Positions 1 to 9,252 of a stretch of 64,000 nucleotides of DNA are shown piece by piece. Under the pieces are notes generated by a model. That model had not been told where the DNA came from. It searched no databases and saw nothing but the letters and a program-made list of their open reading frames with translations. The stretch spans positions 1 to 64,000 of the forward strand of contig JAFAGC010000130.1 of the NCBI GenBank assembly GCA_023423065.1, given 5' to 3'. The translations under genes were made by a program, and so were the position numbers. The stretch is from Pseudomonadota bacterium. GTDB lineage: Bacteria > Pseudomonadota > Gammaproteobacteria > Steroidobacterales > Steroidobacteraceae. Each line of letters opens with the position of its first letter. The stretch's first letter is position 1.

Positions 1-39
1 GGGGCACCCGCCCCCCCGGACTGTCCTGACGGTCTCGGG

Positions 40-1179
40 TTACGTCACCCGTCGGACCCAAACCTCGGAGAAGCCCCCTTGGGGGTACAGGGCCCGGACG
101 GGCGTCCTGCCGTGAACGAGTTCGAAAGTGCCCATCGCCGACAGGAATTCTTCGAGGAAACACCTGAGCTCCAGGCGGGCGAGAGGCGCTCCCGGGCACA
201 CGTGAATCCCTGCGCCGTAGAGCAGGTTCGAGTCGGGATCGCGATCGAGACGAAACTCGTCGGGATCGCCAAACTCGGTCTCGTCGCGATTGGCCGATGC
301 CCACATGAGCGCGACGCGCTCGCGCGCCGCCAACGTGCACCCGTCGAGCTCGACGGCCGCCGATGTCATGCGACGCGAGGTCAACAGCGGCGCCTCGATG
401 CGCAGTATCTCGTCGATGGCGATTGGAATGGTCGCGGGTTGCTCCCGCAGCCGCGATTGCAGCGCGGGGCGGGATGCCAGGTACCACGCGAGGATGCCGA
501 TCGAGGCCGCGATCGTGCCGAGCTCGCCAACCGTCCAGTTGCGCAGGATGCTCACGATCTCCTCATCGTTGAGTAGTCGGCCGCGCACCTGCTCTCTCAA
601 CAGTCGGCTCGCGACGTCGTTTCCCTGCGTGCCCGGCGATTCGCGCCTCGCCGCGAGCACCGCCCGTATGTGCGCATCGAATCGCTCGGCCGCCGCGGAG
701 ATCGCGGCACGGTCCCTCGACCGGATGGCTTCGTGATTTCGGCGGATCCAGTCGCGCAATGGGGTGTGGAGCTCGACCGGCCAGTCGAGGAACCCGCATT
801 GCACCCGCAGCGCGAATTCCTCGGCGAGTCGCGACATCACCTCGAGCTCACCTCGCGCGGTGCCGAGCAGTTCCCTAACCACGTCCCGGCAGCGCGGTTC
901 GAGAGCCCGTATCCGGTCGGGCGAGAAATATGGCTCGATGACCTGGCGATACTCGGAGTGTTCGGGAGGATCCATGCCGTTGGGCACCGAGCGGCGCGTG
1001 GAGACCACGTTGCTGAACGTCGCGTGATCCACCAGCGCGCGCATGACGTCGCGATGGCGGAACAACGACCAGCCGAGCGCCTCGCTGTGCGCCACGGGAC
1101 ATTGGCGACGCAGGGCATCGGAGCGCGCGACCGGGTCGTCGTCGGCATCGAAAGGATCCCAATCGGGTCGTCCGGTCAT
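40..1179 (-). CDS. Cytochrome P450, last gene of the nor operon
   Basis: A 379-aa protein of normal bacterial P450 length. The heme-ligand loop reads YGAGIHVCPG (Cys ligand present, usual Phe replaced by Tyr), and an ExxR-type EILR is present. The I-helix reads NWTVGELGTIAAS, so the usual acid-alcohol pair for O2 activation is not in its normal register. The ATG at 1179 is chosen because GGAGGAGG lies just upstream; a GTG two codons earlier is less likely. It starts 36 bp after the norD stop on the same strand, so it is probably co-transcribed with the NO reductase genes. The substrate is unknown. A role in NO chemistry is inferred only from context and the unusual I-helix. Confidence 0.9.
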   Translation of the reverse strand: MTGRPDWDPFDADDDPVARSDALRRQCPVAHSEALGWSLFRHRDVMRALVDHATFSNVVSTRRSVPNGMDPPEHSEYRQVIEPYFSPDRIRALEPRCRDVVRELLGTARGELEVMSRLAEEFALRVQCGFLDWPVELHTPLRDWIRRNHEAIRSRDRAAISAAAERFDAHIRAVLAARRESPGTQGNDVASRLLREQVRGRLLNDEEIVSILRNWTVGELGTIAASIGILAWYLASRPALQSRLREQPATIPIAIDEILRIEAPLLTSRRMTSAAVELDGCTLAARERVALMWASANRDETEFGDPDEFRLDRDPDSNLLYGAGIHVCPGAPLARLELRCFLEEFLSAMGTFELVHGRTPVRALYPQGGFSEVWVRRVT

Positions 1180-1215
1180 GCGCACCTCCTCCTCAGTTTA
1201 GCGCCGCGACTCCCG

Positions 1216-3222
1216 TCACACGGCGACGAGGCGGCGCATCCATTCCAGCAAGGCGACCGGCAACAGCTCGGGCTTGTGCAGCATCGCGTAGTGATGCGCG
1301 CCGAACACCTTGGGTAGATAGCCCGCGGCCTGCCGGTCGATCGTCAGGCAGAACGGATGGATGCCCTGCAGCCGCGCCTCGGTCACCGACTGGCGCATGT
1401 CCTCGGCCCCGTAACGCCCGTCGTATTCGTCGTTGTCGTTCGGCTTGCCATCGGAGAGCAGGAGCAGCAGCCGGTGCCGCGCCGGACGCCGCACCAGTCG
1501 CGCGGTCGCGTGGCGCAGCGCGGCGCCCGCGCGCGTGTAGTGCTCGGGTTCGATCGCGGCGATGCGGCACGCCACGGCTTCGCCGAACGGCTCGTCGAAA
1601 TCCTTGATCTCGCGCACGACGACGTTCCCTATCCCTTCCCCCGAGAACGCCAGGACGCTGTAAGGCTCACCGAGGCCCTGCAGCGCGTGACACACCAGCA
1701 GAAGAGCCTCCCGCTCGACGTCGATGACGCGCCGCTGCGCGCTGATCCACGAGTCGGTCGAGCCGCTGATGTCGATTAGCAGGGTGATGGCCATGTCGCG
1801 CCGCGTGAGCCGGGTGCTCTGGTAAAGCCCCTGCGGCATGGGCAAACCGGCGCGCAGGTCGGCGCGAGCTTCCACGTACGCGTCGAGGTCGATGTCGTCG
1901 CCGTCGGGTTGCTTGCGCGTGCGCAGGCGCGCGGCGCGCAGCATCTCGAAATGCCGCCGGATGTCGTCACACATGGCGCGGTGCAGGCGCATCGTCGCCG
2001 CCACCCACTCCGCCGATCCGGCGGCCGCGGAATGCAGTCGCACGCGCGCGCCGGGATGCCGGTAACCCGGCAGACGATAGTCCCACTCGGGATAACTCAG
2101 CTCGGCGCGCGCCTCGTCACGCGCCGCCTCGCGCCGCGCGACCGCGTCGGGCGGATCATCCGAAACGAGAATCTCGCGGGCGCGCTCCGGCGTGCTCACG
2201 AGTCGCCCCTCGCGGAGCTCCGAGACCGAATCCGCGTATTCATCGGCGTCCGCGTCCTCGTCGAGATCCCTGGGACGCTGCATCCCGAAAGGATCTTCCG
2301 CGGTCTCCGCGGGCTGCGCCGTCTGGATCATCCAGGCGCCGGGCCGTTCGTCGTCCTCGCCCTCTTTCGCGGCGCGCACTTCCGGACGGCGCTCGAGGCG
2401 CGCGCTTTTGGGCGCGGACTGCGGTGTCGGCGCGGCATCCGCCGGCAACCCACTCGCAATGGCGGCGGGCGCGGGTGCGCGCAGCTCGCCTGTCCAGAGA
2501 TCACGGAACAGCGTGCACGAGTCTTTCACGCGGCTGCCGCCGCAGCGCTCCACGAGGGAGCGCGCGAGCTCGAGAGACTGCCGCGGAGACCACTCCGGCC
2601 GCGCGATGTCCGCATGCGGGAGGTCGCCGGCCATCGTCCGCCGCGCGATGGCCTCGAGCGGCCGGCGCGCAGCGGGAAAATCCTCGATGCGCGGCCGGCG
2701 CGCGAGCTGCGCCGCGCGGAATCCTTCGAGCTCGGTCATCATGCCCGGGAGCAATGCCGCGAGCGCCCGATCACCTGCCGCGGCCTCGGCCAGTAGATAG
2801 ATGTCCGCGACGCCGTCGGCCTGCGCCTCCGTCAGATTGGCCGCGCTGCCGCGCGCCGCGCGAATCGCCTGCAGCGCCACCATGCATCGGTAGCCACCGA
2901 GCGCGCGGCCATCGGCATCCGGCATCCGTCGAGGAAGCCAGATGGCCGAGCCGTCGGTCGCCGGAATGGCCGTCGCGTGCCGCGGCAACGCCCCGCCACG
3001 GAAAAGCCGCGTGAGCAGCGTGGGAGGCGCCGGCGCCTGCGCGACTCGAAGCAAAACATGAATGCCGAAGGCCGCCTGGACGAAGATCGCGAGGCGTTCC
3101 GCGACGCTCGCCAGCTCGAGGGCATCGGCTCGTCGCGACGGACGGCTTCGATCCCACATCCGCCGGGCGAATACCGTGGCATGGCGCGCCGCATCGACCA
3201 GGACGTCTTCCGCCTCGGCCAT
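1216..3222 (-). CDS. norD: NorD-type VWA protein, NO reductase activation
   Basis: A 668-aa protein with a C-terminal von Willebrand factor A domain. The MIDAS motif DISGST is at about residues 484-489, and the middle is acidic and charged. Family knowledge: NorD acts with the AAA ATPase NorQ in maturing or activating NorBC. The ATG at 3222 lies one base after the norQ stop codon, which fixes the start; an upstream in-frame ATG would run deep into norQ. It lies between norQ and the P450 in the same operon. Confidence 0.9.
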   Translation of the reverse strand: MAEAEDVLVDAARHATVFARRMWDRSRPSRRADALELASVAERLAIFVQAAFGIHVLLRVAQAPAPPTLLTRLFRGGALPRHATAIPATDGSAIWLPRRMPDADGRALGGYRCMVALQAIRAARGSAANLTEAQADGVADIYLLAEAAAGDRALAALLPGMMTELEGFRAAQLARRPRIEDFPAARRPLEAIARRTMAGDLPHADIARPEWSPRQSLELARSLVERCGGSRVKDSCTLFRDLWTGELRAPAPAAIASGLPADAAPTPQSAPKSARLERRPEVRAAKEGEDDERPGAWMIQTAQPAETAEDPFGMQRPRDLDEDADADEYADSVSELREGRLVSTPERAREILVSDDPPDAVARREAARDEARAELSYPEWDYRLPGYRHPGARVRLHSAAAGSAEWVAATMRLHRAMCDDIRRHFEMLRAARLRTRKQPDGDDIDLDAYVEARADLRAGLPMPQGLYQSTRLTRRDMAITLLIDISGSTDSWISAQRRVIDVEREALLLVCHALQGLGEPYSVLAFSGEGIGNVVVREIKDFDEPFGEAVACRIAAIEPEHYTRAGAALRHATARLVRRPARHRLLLLLSDGKPNDNDEYDGRYGAEDMRQSVTEARLQGIHPFCLTIDRQAAGYLPKVFGAHHYAMLHKPELLPVALLEWMRRLVAV

Positions 3223-3223
3223 G

Positions 3224-4045
3224 TCACTCGAACGAGGCGTTGACCAGATCGCGCATGGCGCCCAGCATCTGCGCATCGTCTGTGAGGGGCGACAGCAACG
3301 CGGCTTCGCAGGCTTCGCGCGCATTCACGCCGCTCGCGATGAGTTTACCCGTGGCCACGAGCAGCCGCGTACTCGGTACCTCGGCGAGACCGCGATCTCG
3401 CAGGCCCCGCAGCCGCCCGGCCAGCGTGACCAGCCCGTGAACCACCGCGCGATCCGCTCCGCTTTCGCGCTGCACGATGGTCAGCTCGCGTTCCGGCGGA
3501 GGGAAGTCGAAATCGAGCGCCACGAAGCGCTGGCGCGTACTCGGTTTCAGATCCTTGAGCATCCGCTGGTAGCCCGGGTTGTAAGAGATCACGAGCTGGA
3601 ACGACGGCGGCGCTTCGATGAGTTCGCCGGTCTTGTCGATCGGCAGGATACGGCGGTGATCGGTCAGCGGATGCAACACGACGATCGTGTCCTGGCGCGC
3701 CTCGACCACTTCGTCCAGGTAACACAGCGCGCCCTCGCGCACGGCGCGCGTGAGCGGACCGTCCTGCCACGACGTGCCGTCGTGACGGATGAGGAAACGG
3801 CCGACGAGATCGCTCGCGGTCAGGTCGTCGTGGCAGGAGATCGTGATCAGCGGCAGACCGAGACGGGAAGCCATGTGTTCGACGAAACGCGTTTTGCCGC
3901 ATCCCGTCGGCCCCTTGAGCATCACGGCGAGACGGCGCGCATGGCATTGCTCGAAGATCGGGATTTCGTTGCCCGAGGGTAGATAGAACGGCGCCGCGTC
4001 CGCCGACTGCTCGCGGCGCGCCCCGGCGGTCGGTGTCGAGTTCAT
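3224..4045 (-). CDS. norQ: NorQ/CbbQ-type MoxR AAA ATPase
   Basis: A 273-aa AAA+ ATPase with Walker A GPTGCGKT near residue 45 and Walker B ALCYLDEV. Length and motifs fit the NorQ/NirQ/CbbQ group of MoxR ATPases, which work as chaperones with a VWA partner to insert metal centres or activate respiratory enzymes. It sits 9 bp downstream of norB and one base before norD, the typical norCBQD order. Confidence 0.93.
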   Translation of the reverse strand: MNSTPTAGARREQSADAAPFYLPSGNEIPIFEQCHARRLAVMLKGPTGCGKTRFVEHMASRLGLPLITISCHDDLTASDLVGRFLIRHDGTSWQDGPLTRAVREGALCYLDEVVEARQDTIVVLHPLTDHRRILPIDKTGELIEAPPSFQLVISYNPGYQRMLKDLKPSTRQRFVALDFDFPPPERELTIVQRESGADRAVVHGLVTLAGRLRGLRDRGLAEVPSTRLLVATGKLIASGVNAREACEAALLSPLTDDAQMLGAMRDLVNASFE

Positions 4046-4054
4046 CGGCGCTCG

Positions 4055-5437
4055 CTATGGCGACCGGGTCGGCGCGGGATCAGCCGTTGCGGGGACGACA
4101 CCGGCATCCTCGGCCATCACCTCGAAGCTCGGCCGATAGCGGAAGAAATCCCAGATGAAGAGCGCGACACCCACCGTGAACAGCGACGCCGTCGCCATCA
4201 GCATGACGAAGTGAACCTGGATCTTGAGCTGCGTATCCAGATAGCCGAGCCCCAGGATGCGCTCGAGGTATACCTGCCCGATGCCGGCCGTGGCGAAGGA
4301 AAGCGTCATCCCGAACATGCCGGCGAGTTGCAGCCAGAACGCCCAGAATCCGACCGACGTGCCGCGCTCCGGCCGGTTGTGAGTCATCGCCGGCAGCGCG
4401 AAGCTGATCATCGCGAGCACGATCATGGCGTACGCGCCGTAGAAGGCCGCGTGCCCGTGCATCGCCGTGATGAGCGTGCCGTGGGTCCACTTGTTGACCG
4501 AGGGCCACGTGTGCGCGAGTCCGAGCAGGCCGGCGCCGAACAGCGTGAACAACGCGCTGCCCATCGTCCAATGCAGCGCCAGCGAGTTGGGATGGGCCAG
4601 CCCCGAGCGGCGCATCGCGCTGTACGCGTAAATCGCCATGCCGACGAGCGCGGCGGGCTCGAGCGCGCTGAAGAACCCGCCGATCGGCAGCCAGTACGAC
4701 GGCACACCGACCCAGTAGTAGTGATGGGCCGTGCCGAGGATGCCCGCGATGAACACCAGGCCGACGATGACGTACAGCCATTTCTCCATCACTTCGCGGT
4801 CCGCTCCTGAAAGGCGGATGAGCAGGTAGGCGAGGAAGCCGCCCTGGATCATCTCCCACACGCCCTCGACCCACAGGTGAATGGTCCACCAGCGGTAGAA
4901 GATGGAAACCGTGTAGTTCTCGTAGTGCAGCAGCGCGGGTAGATAGAGAGCCGCTGCGCTGCCGATGCCGAGCAGCAGGACGCCTTCGGTGGTGGTGAAC
5001 CGGCCCGCCTTCTTGATGGTCATTGCGATGTTGTAGAGGAACATGAGCATGACGACCACGATGGCGATCTTGTGCGGCAACGGCTGCTCGAGCAGCTTGT
5101 TGCCGGTGCCGAAGCGAAACAGGTAGCCCACGACGGCGCTGACGCCCATGACCACCCAGATCGCGAGCTGGATGTAGGCGAGCTTCACGCTGTGCAGTTC
5201 GCCGCGCGACTCGTCCGGCACCATCCAGTACGTCGCGCCCATGAAGCCGGTGAGGACCCAGACGATGAGAAGGTTCGTGTGGATGACCTTCGTGACGTCG
5301 AACGGGAGGATGTAGAGGAGCGGGTCCGGCCCCAGGTATTTCGCGGCGGACAGCAGCCCGAACACCAGCTGCAGTCCGAACAGCACCATCGCAACCGCGA
5401 AGTACCAGTAGGCCACTGCCTGTGAGCGATAACGCAT
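4055..5437 (-). CDS. norB: Nitric oxide reductase large subunit NorB
   Basis: A 460-aa polytopic inner-membrane protein of the heme-copper oxidase superfamily, with about 12 hydrophobic segments. The HLWVEGVWE stretch carries the conserved His and Glu residues expected around the heme b3/FeB centre. GTAHHYYWVG holds the paired metal-ligand His residues, and MHGHAAFYG is a further conserved His stretch. The length fits the NorC-dependent cNOR type, not the longer quinol-oxidising qNOR. The enzyme reduces 2 NO to N2O. It follows norC by 6 bp. No nitrite or N2O reductase gene is in the window. Confidence 0.97.
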   Translation of the reverse strand: MRYRSQAVAYWYFAVAMVLFGLQLVFGLLSAAKYLGPDPLLYILPFDVTKVIHTNLLIVWVLTGFMGATYWMVPDESRGELHSVKLAYIQLAIWVVMGVSAVVGYLFRFGTGNKLLEQPLPHKIAIVVVMLMFLYNIAMTIKKAGRFTTTEGVLLLGIGSAAALYLPALLHYENYTVSIFYRWWTIHLWVEGVWEMIQGGFLAYLLIRLSGADREVMEKWLYVIVGLVFIAGILGTAHHYYWVGVPSYWLPIGGFFSALEPAALVGMAIYAYSAMRRSGLAHPNSLALHWTMGSALFTLFGAGLLGLAHTWPSVNKWTHGTLITAMHGHAAFYGAYAMIVLAMISFALPAMTHNRPERGTSVGFWAFWLQLAGMFGMTLSFATAGIGQVYLERILGLGYLDTQLKIQVHFVMLMATASLFTVGVALFIWDFFRYRPSFEVMAEDAGVVPATADPAPTRSP

Positions 5438-5443
5438 AGGGTT

Positions 5444-6310
5444 CTACTTCAGAGTTCCGATGAAGGCGACGAGCTGATCGATCTGCTCCTCGGTCAGCAC
5501 GCCGTGATAGGTGTTGGGCATGAACGAGGTGCCCTCCGCGGAGTACATCGGTCCCGGCACCAGGTAGGCGCTGGGCGAGACGATGGACTCGCGGATGTAG
5601 CCAGTGAAGTCCGTTGCCTCGCCTTTGTACTCGCTCGAACCCACTACCGAACTCGCACGGGACGCCACACCCGCGAGGCTCGGCCCCGCCATGTTCACGC
5701 CCGGCGCCGTCGAGTGGCAGGCATTACAGGCCGGCGCCACCGAGCGGAACAAAGCCTGGCCCAACGCGACCGGATCGTCGCCCTCGCCGACGGGCCGCGC
5801 GCCCGGCGGGAGCCCCGCGGATTCCTGCTGCGTGGAATTCGCCTGCTGTGCCGCGGTCAGGTCCATGCCGGGAATGGAAGAACCGGTCACGAGGATCGGC
5901 CGCGGCGGCCAGCCCTGGTTGTCCACCTTGCTCACCCAGTCGAGGAACGCGATGAGGTTCGAGATGTCCGCTTCGCTCAAGTCCTGCTTCGGCATCAGCC
6001 GGCGATGGGTTTCCTCGTTATAGAAGCGCGACGGGTCGCGCATGTACGCCTTCAGGTATTCCTCGCCGCGCAGCTGCGTGATTTTGGTGAGGTCCGGTGC
6101 GTAGTAGGCGCCCTCGCCGAACAGCGTGTGGCAGTTGATGCAATTGTTGTCGTGCCACACGTCCTTGCCGGCGGTGACCGCGGGGGTGATCTGATCGGCA
6201 TTGGTGAGCTTGCCGAACTGGCGGTGGCTGTCGATCGTCAGCACCAGGAAGATCAGCGCGGCGATGCCCGTGCAGGCGATGGCGAAGACGCGGCTCTGAC
6301 GTTTGTTCAT
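5444..6310 (-). CDS. norC: NorC with an extra second cytochrome c domain
   Basis: The first half is a normal NorC: an N-terminal membrane anchor (about residues 8-26) and a heme c site CINCH at residues 57-61, with a candidate Met ligand in RRLMPK. The usual NorC would end near residue 150. This protein continues to 288 aa and has a second c-type domain with CNACH at residues 195-199 and a candidate Met in SFMPNTY. The ATG at 6310 directly precedes the anchor; an upstream in-frame ATG would overlap the preceding small gene. NorC feeds electrons to NorB, so the second heme may be an attached electron donor (inference). Confidence 0.93.
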   Translation of the reverse strand: MNKRQSRVFAIACTGIAALIFLVLTIDSHRQFGKLTNADQITPAVTAGKDVWHDNNCINCHTLFGEGAYYAPDLTKITQLRGEEYLKAYMRDPSRFYNEETHRRLMPKQDLSEADISNLIAFLDWVSKVDNQGWPPRPILVTGSSIPGMDLTAAQQANSTQQESAGLPPGARPVGEGDDPVALGQALFRSVAPACNACHSTAPGVNMAGPSLAGVASRASSVVGSSEYKGEATDFTGYIRESIVSPSAYLVPGPMYSAEGTSFMPNTYHGVLTEEQIDQLVAFIGTLK

Positions 6311-6327
6311 GGCGGATTCCGGCGAAG

Positions 6328-6453
6328 CTAGACGCCGATGCCGGCCCAGTGTGTCAGTGTGATGTAGCCGCCCCACCCGATCGCCGCCCCCATGAGCAGC
6401 AACACCACGTATCCGACGATCTTCATCGGGGTGTGGAACTGCGCGCCGTGCAT
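6328..6453 (-). CDS. 41-aa single-span membrane peptide ahead of norC
   Basis: A small reading frame starts at an ATG preceded by a strong ribosome site (GGAGGG five bases upstream) and ends with TAG 17 bp before norC. The peptide has a short polar N-terminus (MHGAQFHTPMK), one hydrophobic helix containing VVLLLMGAAIGWGGY, and a short C-terminus. It is the first gene of the nor operon. I do not recognise a named family. By position it could be a small subunit or assembly factor of the NO reductase, like the tiny subunits of other heme-copper enzymes (inference). Confidence 0.65.
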   Translation of the reverse strand: MHGAQFHTPMKIVGYVVLLLMGAAIGWGGYITLTHWAGIGV

Positions 6454-6668
6454 CGCGTCCCTCCGTTCTTAGTTAGGCGGCGGATATTCGAACTCGATGC
6501 GCCCGATGCTAACGGATGAACTCGCCCGCAGGAAGTGCCCAGACTCGCGCCGGAGTTTCGAATACAAACCCTGAGAATTGGCAATAGTGGATTTCCATTG
6601 CCCTCTCCGGTCGCGGCGCGACACGTCAGCGGCTTCCGACGCCCATGGCGTCATTAGATAGGACGAGG
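6454..6668 (-). promoter_or_regulatory. Presumed nor operon promoter region
   Basis: This is the only gap upstream of the nor genes, bounded by the end of the P-type ATPase gene. It contains a 23-bp inverted repeat, GGCAAT-N11-ATTGCC, at 6580-6602, a candidate operator. I see no TTGAT-N4-ATCAA (FNR/NNR) box. The regulator is unknown. Confidence 0.35.
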
Positions 6669-9158
6669 CTAACGGGTGGCGAGCGCTCGAACCCGCGCGT
6701 GCCCTCCTCCCGGTGCGAACAGGATGCTGAGCGCACCAGTCGCGACTCCCGCCAGCGCGGCGATCACCCAATCCTCGAGATGCAGGGGACGCAGATGCAC
6801 CAGTCCGGCCAGGGCCGGAACCTGGACCAGCGCCACGAGCGAGACGACGGTGAGCGCGACGATGATCCTCGCCGCCAGGGTCCCGAAGCGCGACAGGCCG
6901 GCCGTGATCGTCGCACCGGCGAGGATCAGTACCGCGAGCGAAATCGCGCGCGCGTGCTCCACGTCGTTCGTGGTGCCGAGCACGTATTCGTAGCTCAGCA
7001 CGGTGGCCACCGTGACGCTTCCGCCGACGAGCAGGATCATCGCCCAGCCCCGAGGGTCGTAGAACCGCGCGCCGTGGTCGCGGGCGACCCGCGTGATGCG
7101 TTTCGAAGGCGGATGATCCTGGAAGACGAGCAGCGCGGTCGGATGGATCAACAACTCGAGCCAGACGATGTGTATCGGCAGGTACAGCAGCGGGTAACCC
7201 GCGAGCGGGATGATCGCCGCGCTCAACACGAGCGGGATGTGCACCATCAATAGATAGGCGAATCCCAGCTGCAGGTTGCGAAAGAGCTGTCGACCCTCGG
7301 CAATCGCGCCGACGATGGTCCGGAAGTTGTCGTCGAGCAGCACGATCGCCGCGACTTCCCGGGCGCTACGCGTGCCGCGTTCACCCATCGCGATGCCGAT
7401 GTCCGCGGCCTGCAGCGCCGGCACGTCGTTCACGCCGTCACCTGTGACCGCGACGATTTCGCCCTGCGCCTGCAGCATCCTGACCAGTTGCAGCTTCCGG
7501 GTCGGTATCGCGCGCGCGACGACGTCCACCTCGGAAAGCCGCTCGCCCGCGAGAGTCTGGTCATCCTCCTCGTCCATCACGAGCACGTCGGGCTCGCCGC
7601 CGCCGAGGCCGACCTCGCGCGCGATCGCCGCCGCCGTCCCCGGGTGGTCTCCGGTGATCATGATCACGCGGATCCCGGCGTCGACGCAGGACTGAACCGC
7701 TTCGCGCACGCCCTCTCGAACCGGATCCTCGAAAGCCAGCAAGCCCGTGAACGTGTACCCATCTACCGGCTCGTCGTCGCCGGGCGGTGAATCGACCCGC
7801 CGGCTCGCGCAGGCAATCACCTTGTGTCCATCGGCCGCGTACTGCGCGACCTTCTCGAGCCAGGAAGTCCGCATCCCGGCGGGGAGCGTCGTGCGTGCGA
7901 GCACGGTTTCCGGCGCGCCCTTGACGGCCGCCAGGTATTCCCCCGGACCGCGTTGCCAGATGGCGGCTTCGCAGCGTCGCGCCTCCGTGAACGGAAACGT
8001 GTGGATGCGCTGGCCGGAGAGCGCCAGCGATTCCCGCTGCGCCGACTCCAGCAGCGCGGCATCGAGTGGATCCGCGCTGTCGGCTCGCGATGCCCGCATC
8101 GCCGTCTCGAGCACCGCGTCTTCGGACAGACCTTCGGCGGGACTGCGATGCGCGAGCCGCAACTGCCCTTCGGTCATGGTCCCCGTCTTGTCGGAGCAGA
8201 TGCAGGTGATTCGGCCGATGTTCTCGACCGCCACCGCGCGACGAACCAGCGCCTGGCGTTTGGCCAGGCGGTATACACCCGCGCCGAGGAAGAACGTGAA
8301 TACCACCGGAAACTCTTCCGGAAGCGCCGCGACCGCCAGCGTGACCGCGCTGAGCAGCGCATCGACGATGCCGTAACCCTGGTAGAGCCGGATGACCGCG
8401 AGCGCCGCGCAGAGGAGCAGCGCGACGGCGAGCAACACCGACACCAGTCGACCGATGGCCTTCTGCAGCGGCGTTCGCGCATGCGTTCCCTGCAATGCGA
8501 GCCGCACGATCTCGCCATACAACGTCTCCGCGCCCGTCCAGGCCACCCGCATCCGCGCCCGACCGGTCAGGAGCCGCGTGCCCGCGCAACCCCAATACAC
8601 GTCCTCGACGGCCGGCGCGGCAGCCGCACCCGGTAGATAGGCACGTTTCGCGACCGGCAGCGACTCGCCGGTCAGCGCGGACTCGTCGACCTGCGCGTTC
8701 TCGGCTTCGATCACCAGTCCGTCCGCGGGGAAAGGCTCGCCGCTGCCGACCTCGACGAGATCGCCCGGGACGAGCTCGCTCGCGGGCCGCTCGACATACA
8801 CGCCGTCGCGCAACACCCGGGCGGTGACGGCGAGGCGGCTCGCCAGCCCGCGGGTGGAGGCCTGCGTGCGGCGGTGCAGGAAGGCATCCATGCCGACGAG
8901 CGGGATCACGGCAACCGCGAGCGTGATCGCCTCGACGCGATCGCCGAGGAAGGCGAAGAGAATCGAGGTACCGACGAGGAACCAGAGCATCGGATCGCGC
9001 AAGGTGTCGCGCGCGAGCTCCCGCCAGTTGCCGGGCGGCACATCGATGATGTCGTTCGCACCGTAGATCCTGGCCCTTTCGGCAGCCTGTGCCGACGTAA
9101 GGCCGGTGCCCGACTCGAGCAAACCTTCCAGCCGGTCGATAGGTACTGCGCGTCGCAT
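6669..9158 (-). CDS. P-type cation-transporting ATPase
   Basis: An 829-aa P2-like P-type ATPase. It has an N-terminal cation-ATPase domain, an actuator with LTGES, the phosphorylation motif CSDKTGTMT and the hinge TGDGVNDVPAL. The M4 ion-binding segment reads ALPEEFPVV where Ca2+ pumps have PEGLP, so the transported ion cannot be assigned from sequence. An SD-like GGAGG lies upstream of the ATG. It is transcribed towards the nor operon with 215 bp between them, and divergently from the Met-rich periplasmic protein gene. Confidence 0.93.
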   Translation of the reverse strand: MRRAVPIDRLEGLLESGTGLTSAQAAERARIYGANDIIDVPPGNWRELARDTLRDPMLWFLVGTSILFAFLGDRVEAITLAVAVIPLVGMDAFLHRRTQASTRGLASRLAVTARVLRDGVYVERPASELVPGDLVEVGSGEPFPADGLVIEAENAQVDESALTGESLPVAKRAYLPGAAAAPAVEDVYWGCAGTRLLTGRARMRVAWTGAETLYGEIVRLALQGTHARTPLQKAIGRLVSVLLAVALLLCAALAVIRLYQGYGIVDALLSAVTLAVAALPEEFPVVFTFFLGAGVYRLAKRQALVRRAVAVENIGRITCICSDKTGTMTEGQLRLAHRSPAEGLSEDAVLETAMRASRADSADPLDAALLESAQRESLALSGQRIHTFPFTEARRCEAAIWQRGPGEYLAAVKGAPETVLARTTLPAGMRTSWLEKVAQYAADGHKVIACASRRVDSPPGDDEPVDGYTFTGLLAFEDPVREGVREAVQSCVDAGIRVIMITGDHPGTAAAIAREVGLGGGEPDVLVMDEEDDQTLAGERLSEVDVVARAIPTRKLQLVRMLQAQGEIVAVTGDGVNDVPALQAADIGIAMGERGTRSAREVAAIVLLDDNFRTIVGAIAEGRQLFRNLQLGFAYLLMVHIPLVLSAAIIPLAGYPLLYLPIHIVWLELLIHPTALLVFQDHPPSKRITRVARDHGARFYDPRGWAMILLVGGSVTVATVLSYEYVLGTTNDVEHARAISLAVLILAGATITAGLSRFGTLAARIIVALTVVSLVALVQVPALAGLVHLRPLHLEDWVIAALAGVATGALSILFAPGGGHARVRALATR

Positions 9159-9252
9159 GCGGAATTCTGCCTCCGAAATGGCACGTATTTACGCGCCCGT
9201 GTCCGGCGCGCAGCATTCTCGAACATGTCGGGTCTCTTGCAAGGAGCAACCC

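Noticed and set aside
6454..6668. FNR/NNR or NsrR box in the nor promoter
   Set aside because: No TTGAT-N4-ATCAA or close variant was found on reading both strands.
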